Below, in pieces: positions 6,868 to 9,851 of a DNA stretch of 9,851 nt. Below the pieces are notes generated by a model. It made no database searches. It saw only the letters and a program-made list of their open reading frames with translations, and had not been told where the DNA came from. Made by a program: the position numbers and the translations under genes. Every line of letters begins with the position of its first letter. The first letter of the stretch is position 1. The DNA comes from an uncultured Flammeovirgaceae bacterium (lineage in GTDB: Bacteria > Bacteroidota > Bacteroidia > Cytophagales > Cyclobacteriaceae): positions 1 through 9,851 of the forward strand of contig CAMPJM010000115.1 of NCBI GenBank assembly GCA_946886805.1, read 5' to 3'.

Positions 6868-7123
6868 TTGAATAAAACAAAAGACAGATAGATTGCTAAA
6901 CTAGCAAATGAAGAAGAAAGAGTGTAAGCAGCAAGGACTTTGATTTTTAGAATCTTTTTTAGTTAGATCAGAACCTAGAAAATTAATAGCGGTTAGGACT
7001 GGATATATTCCCAATCGACAATTAATTAGCATTTTTGATAAAAATTTGGAGACTATAATCCAAATGATTTCAAGAAGTAATTTGCTGGTGATAAGTAAGA
7101 CAGAAATAGCAGAACATGGATAA
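6868..7123 (+). pseudogene. Degraded DUF5615-type PIN-like toxin gene
   Basis: No intact frame exists here, but three plus-strand frames read on from each other as one protein. Bases 6868-6924 give NKTKDR, a TAG stop (6889-6891), then IAKLANEEERV. Bases 6924-6947 give VSSKDFDF. Bases 6947-7120 give LESFLVRSEPRKLIAVRTG, then YIPNRQLISIFDKNLETII and a tail ending EIAEHG, with a TAA at 7121-7123. The order (T-KD-xIa-lA-eE-RVv-sKD-DF, then P-KLi-v-TG-i-N--L--iFd-Nl--I) matches, from memory, the PIN-like DUF5615 family, whose members often act as toxins. Each join needs one missing base, one of them in the T run at 6944-6948. The N-terminal 30-40 residues, normally with an acidic DEN-type motif, are absent; the remnant starts 2 bases after the RelE-type stop. 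The assignment by family is inference; the stitched frame is directly visible. Confidence 0.55.
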
Positions 7124-7125
7124 TA

Positions 7126-7215
7126 GCCAGCCCATAACATTGCATATAGCTTATGGCGGCGCAAGTGGTAACTCAAGGTTTGTTGCATTTAGCAAAGTCA
7201 CACTGCCGACAAGAA
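7126..7215. repeat. Structured intergenic element left of repeat copy B
   Basis: Two hairpins are visible: CCATAA (7132-7137) with TTATGG (7151-7156) around a 13-base loop, optionally extended by GCC (7126-7128) with GGC (7158-7160), and TTGC (7183-7186) with GCAA (7192-7195) around ATTTA. GCAAGTG at 7161-7167 and CACACTGC at 7199-7206 can partly pair around the second. The type resembles, from memory, dispersed Bacteroidota intergenic elements that begin near CCCATAACATTG and TTATGGCGG. It has no coding content I would accept. Confidence 0.5.
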
Positions 7216-7255
7216 AGAAAGGTATCTTGCTTGGCGATTTGCTGATATATTGAAG
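7216..7255 (+). repeat. Direct repeat copy B (40 bp) at the right edge of the toxin-antitoxin island
   Basis: This copy matches 6239-6278 at 36 of 40 positions. Its four differences lie in the 10 bases after GGTATC. It is embedded in a larger structured element, with hairpins to the left (7126-7195) and a 10-bp palindrome starting at its last three bases. The start-to-start distance to copy A is 977 bases. Confidence 0.8.
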
Positions 7256-7275
7256 GTCTGTGAGACACAGACCTT
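7253..7275. repeat. Strong palindrome with a 3-base loop
   Basis: AAGGTCTGTG (7253-7262) and CACAGACCTT (7266-7275) pair perfectly over 10 bp around an AGA loop. No T run follows on either strand, so a classical terminator is unlikely, although the site lies about 140 bases beyond the stop of the PorP/SprF gene on the minus strand. It overlaps the end of repeat copy B by three bases. A REP-like element, or the end of the mobile or structured element, are both possible. Confidence 0.65.
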
Positions 7276-7413
7276 GGGTGCAAAAAATAAAGACTTCCGA
7301 AGTTTGGTACATTATACCTCGATATTATATTTTGGCACACATGCATTAGAAAACATCTGCTGTCATGGAAACAAAACGGAATTCTAATAGGGTGGGCCTT
7401 CCAACCATGATCT
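7276..7413. other. Intergenic remainder before the PorP/SprF gene
   Basis: Together with the pseudogene and repeats, this makes up the 548 bases between the toxin and the PorP/SprF stop. It contains a small palindrome, ACTTC-C-GAAGT (7293-7303), and otherwise AT-rich sequence. A 16-codon frame starting at an ATG near 7364 has no family features. I see no clear terminator for the minus-strand gene. Confidence 0.5.
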
Positions 7414-8511
7414 TTAAAACTTAGGACAAGGAATCCTTCTTACATTTCTTGGGGGCTTCCTTGGATCGGCAAGCGAAAACTCATAAGAAATAGATACTTC
7501 ATGAGCTCCACCTGAGTCAATCCCTAACTTCGAAATTGTATAATCAAAGCTATAGCCGACGTTCAAGTTATTTTTTGTAAAGCCAAGTAAAAAAATCATA
7601 GATTCATGATTATTAATACCTTCTAAGGGCTTAAACGGAAGTCCTCTGTACCACACCCCCACCACCAAAGGTTCATGGGTATAATATAAGCCCGCATCTA
7701 CCTGATCAAAATCTCCCTGCATTTTATACAATACCGAAGGCGTTATAGATCTTTCTCTCACTGTTAAATTATATCCACGCTTTGTCGAAACAGGTTTCAA
7801 GTTAAACCGGTAACCAGCATGGGCAGAGAATTTCCGGGGCAGGTCGCTTATCCCATCATCATAAAAAGATTGATTTGGAGTTGTCAAGTGATGTGCGGCA
7901 ACACCCACCCAAAAGTTTTTAGAATATAAAATCCCGCCCATCGCGAGATCAGCATATCCTAAAGTCTCATTGCCAACACCTTCGCCTGATGAAGGTATCC
8001 CCTGATTTGGATCAGGATTTGTAGGATCATACTGATCTCCAAAAACAAAACTGGAATAATCAATATCTCTGAAAACATATCCAACTTCAATTCCGGGACG
8101 GAAAGTGAGGTTTTTTGTCAGATTTACCTGATAAGCATACTGCAACGATACACTGTTAGACCTAAGCCCGCCAGGCCCCTGCCGATCTGCTGTTACTAAT
8201 AATCCGATACCACTGTTGAAATCTTCGAGGAAGTAATCTACATAGGCAGACATGGTTACAAAATTTGCATTATCAACCGAAGGCCACTGATTCCGATAAT
8301 TCAGTCCTGCCCTCCCCTGTTGAGTAGACCCCGCAAAACCCGGGTTAAGATACAGGGGTGCAGAATAAAATTGAGAAAATTGAGGATCCTGAGCTTGTAC
8401 AGAATGACTCTGAACCAACGCAATGCTTAACAAAGCCCATGAAAAGCCAGAGAAATATCTTCTTTTATGGGTTGCTAAAATCTTTTTTAAAAAATGTATC
8501 GTTATATTCAA
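7414..8511 (-). CDS. PorP/SprF family type IX secretion-associated outer membrane protein
   Basis: PorP/SprF proteins are outer-membrane barrels of the type IX secretion and gliding machinery of Bacteroidota. Many genomes hold several copies, each next to a large secreted protein. The 365-residue product has a signal peptide (hydrophobic 22-33, likely cleavage after VQA at 38-40) and the family opening DPQFSQFYSAPLYLNPGFAG (42-61), then NYRNQWP (71-77). Barrel strands with VGYSFDYTISKLG near the C-terminus follow, then the characteristic Cys-containing tail PCPKF (361-365). No ATG on this strand lies in the upstream open frame or anywhere in the next 100 bases. The only start that keeps the signal peptide is TTG at 8511. 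It is divergent from the large secreted protein at 8677, its likely partner. Confidence 0.93.
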   Translation of the reverse strand: MNITIHFLKKILATHKRRYFSGFSWALLSIALVQSHSVQAQDPQFSQFYSAPLYLNPGFAGSTQQGRAGLNYRNQWPSVDNANFVTMSAYVDYFLEDFNSGIGLLVTADRQGPGGLRSNSVSLQYAYQVNLTKNLTFRPGIEVGYVFRDIDYSSFVFGDQYDPTNPDPNQGIPSSGEGVGNETLGYADLAMGGILYSKNFWVGVAAHHLTTPNQSFYDDGISDLPRKFSAHAGYRFNLKPVSTKRGYNLTVRERSITPSVLYKMQGDFDQVDAGLYYTHEPLVVGVWYRGLPFKPLEGINNHESMIFLLGFTKNNLNVGYSFDYTISKLGIDSGGAHEVSISYEFSLADPRKPPRNVRRIPCPKF

Positions 8512-8676
8512 GTTTATGTCGTTATAATTGGAGCGTATTTTTCCTTAACGGAAATCTTGCCAGTAAATGTATTAAATTAGCAAAAAAGATACGATAAGAT
8601 GTAAGAAATACGTATATTATTCTGATTACTGCTGTAAAAATCCCTATATATTTATAAAAATTTTTGTTCTATACGC
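8512..8676. promoter_or_regulatory. Shared divergent promoter region of the PorP/SprF and secreted-protein genes
   Basis: These 165 very AT-rich bases separate two divergent genes and must carry both promoters. No exact TAnnTTTG box is seen. On the minus strand, TAAACTTG just before the TTG start and TATCTTTT further up are one base off. A small hairpin, TTTCC (8540-8544) with GGAAA (8550-8554) around TTAAC, lies in the presumed leader of the PorP/SprF gene. The placement is from gene layout, not from a strong motif. Confidence 0.4.
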
Positions 8677-9851
8677 GTGAAAAAATTTACCCAACTTTTT
8701 ATATTGTTGATTTTCTTGTCCAATCTGACTGAAATCAAAGGTCAGGGCTTAAAAGGCAACAACTGGTATTTTGGAAATTCCGAAAATGGGATTAGGTTTA
8801 ACAAGTCAGATAAAGAACCATCTTTAGTCAAAAACCAGGCTATCCCTTTTGGCACAGGAGGAAGTGCCGTTGCAACTGACCCTGTAACCGGAGATCTTTT
8901 GTTTTATACAGATGGTCAACGGGTTTACGACGCCTCGCACAGACTTATGTCTGATGGTGATAATCTGGGAGGAAACGCTATTTCAAATCAATCAGTTGCT
9001 GTTTTTCCTGTTCCTGGCGAAGATGGCAAATATTATATTTTTTCAAATAATCCCGGCTCCAACATTATAGCCAACGTCGTTGATATGAACCTCCCCGGCA
9101 ACGCTACTTCAGAGCAACTTAATCTGGGAGCGATTGATCCTGATAGCAAGCAAGTTTTTTCCGGAGTATTTAGCACTTCAACAGCGATGGCAATTATTAA
9201 AGGAACTACTCCGGGTATTTATTATTTGTTACTACAGGACAATGATAACTTGAGATCATTTGATTTAAGTGTTATTCCTCCTTCCACACCCATAAATTCA
9301 CAATTTGATCCTAATATAACAGCAGGAGCTTTTGTTTATAATGAAATCAACCATCAGCTAGCAATTGTTCCAGCGGAAGAAAATCAAAACATAAAGATTT
9401 ATCAATTTGATCCGTCGAATGGAAGTTTTTCAATCAAAGACACCATTCAAAATTCTGCTAAAGCAGGAGAGCAACTATATGATGCAGCATGGTCGTCGGA
9501 TGGTGAGAAGTTGTTCTTTTCCAGAAGCAGTACGGGCGACGACCTTACAGGACAGGTTTACCAATATTACGCTGATTCTGTTGCTCCACAACCTGTATTA
9601 CCAAATCCTGTATACAGAAGCTATGGATTACAAACCGGTCCTGATGGGAGATTATATCATTTATATCAGGAAGAAAATAACACAGGCCCTTTTTTGTTAG
9701 GCAGACTTGAAAATCCTGATTCAATAGAAAATTATAATTATACATCCTGGCAACAAGACGTAAACTTTAGCGGAACACAATTCCCCCAGTTTACGCCACA
9801 AGAAGACTTTTTGTTTGAACTTGTGGAATTTGAAGTGATAGATACATGTGC
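8677..9851 (+). CDS. Large secreted protein, probable type IX secretion cargo (3' end outside window)
   Basis: The open frame runs from GTG at 8677 to the window edge, 391 codons so far. No ATG lies in the near upstream frame, and the GTG start gives a standard signal peptide (KK at 2-3, hydrophobic 7-14, likely cleavage near GQ at 22-23). The mature part opens with NNWYFGN (28-34). It then has LLFYTDGQRVYD (74-85), YYIFSNN (119-125) and YDAAWSSDGEKLFFSR (268-283), blocks typical of the propeller-like N-terminal domain of large Bacteroidota surface proteins that end in a gliding-motility-type C-terminal domain. That end is not in the window, so the type IX sorting signal is unconfirmed. The divergent PorP/SprF neighbour supports the call. 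Ligand or role is unknown. Confidence 0.82.
   Translation, partial: MKKFTQLFILLIFLSNLTEIKGQGLKGNNWYFGNSENGIRFNKSDKEPSLVKNQAIPFGTGGSAVATDPVTGDLLFYTDGQRVYDASHRLMSDGDNLGGNAISNQSVAVFPVPGEDGKYYIFSNNPGSNIIANVVDMNLPGNATSEQLNLGAIDPDSKQVFSGVFSTSTAMAIIKGTTPGIYYLLLQDNDNLRSFDLSVIPPSTPINSQFDPNITAGAFVYNEINHQLAIVPAEENQNIKIYQFDPSNGSFSIKDTIQNSAKAGEQLYDAAWSSDGEKLFFSRSSTGDDLTGQVYQYYADSVAPQPVLPNPVYRSYGLQTGPDGRLYHLYQEENNTGPFLLGRLENPDSIENYNYTSWQQDVNFSGTQFPQFTPQEDFLFELVEFEVIDTC

Noticed and set aside
6901..7188. Minus-strand open frame of 95 codons
   Set aside because: It lies opposite the stitched PIN-like remnant and starts inside the structured repeat; rich in Cys, Leu and Ile without domain order, so best read as a shadow.
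7126..7255. Integron attC-like site
   Set aside because: The stem pieces and position between small genes suggested attC, but I could not find a matching pair of RYYYAAC and GTTRRRY boxes, and no integrase is in the window.
8358..8597. Plus-strand open frame of 79 codons at the start of the PorP/SprF gene
   Set aside because: It is antisense to the PorP/SprF signal peptide and has no family features.
9407..9745. Open frames on both strands near the right edge
   Set aside because: Both overlap the continuous frame of the large secreted protein from 8677 and are out of frame with it.

Overview
The window looks like chromosomal DNA from a member of the Bacteroidota, probably a gliding or Cytophagia-like lineage. 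The grounds are a PorP/SprF-type protein, a large secreted protein of the kind linked to gliding and type IX secretion, the Bacteroidota form of Lgt with a long loop, a TAnnTTTG promoter-like motif, and AT-rich DNA without strong Shine-Dalgarno sequences. The genus cannot be fixed from the sequence.

Layout. Bases 1-615 hold the C-terminal part of lgt (lipoprotein diacylglyceryl transferase), which ends in a hairpin terminator. It converges on yidD (814-1032, minus), a small membrane-insertion factor. From 1340 to 6215 three plus-strand genes follow, all predicted to encode outer-membrane beta-barrels: a single-POTRA Omp85/BamA-like protein, a PorV/PorQ-like barrel of 276 residues, and a 710-residue protein that joins a helix-hairpin-helix (ComEA-like) N-terminal domain to a long barrel-like C-terminal part. 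The gap before the last gene carries two different palindromic elements.

Bases 6239-7275 form a small accessory island. A RelE/ParE-type toxin-antitoxin pair with a 16-bp overlap is followed directly by the degraded remains of a second toxin-like gene (a DUF5615 PIN-like protein, broken by a stop and two frameshifts). After that comes a structured intergenic repeat. A 40-bp imperfect direct repeat (36 of 40 identical) brackets the whole block. This is the least ordinary part of the window.

The right end (7414-9851) carries a divergent pair: a PorP/SprF-family outer-membrane protein on the minus strand, and on the plus strand the start of a large secreted protein with a propeller-like N-terminal region, cut off by the window edge. 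Neither has a usable ATG; the best starts are TTG and GTG. Such pairs typically work together, with PorP-type proteins assisting export or surface attachment of large type IX cargo.

Overall the window is mostly about the cell envelope (lipoprotein modification, membrane insertion, outer-membrane barrels, type IX secretion), interrupted by one decaying toxin-antitoxin island. I saw no rRNA, tRNA, CRISPR array or intact transposase.
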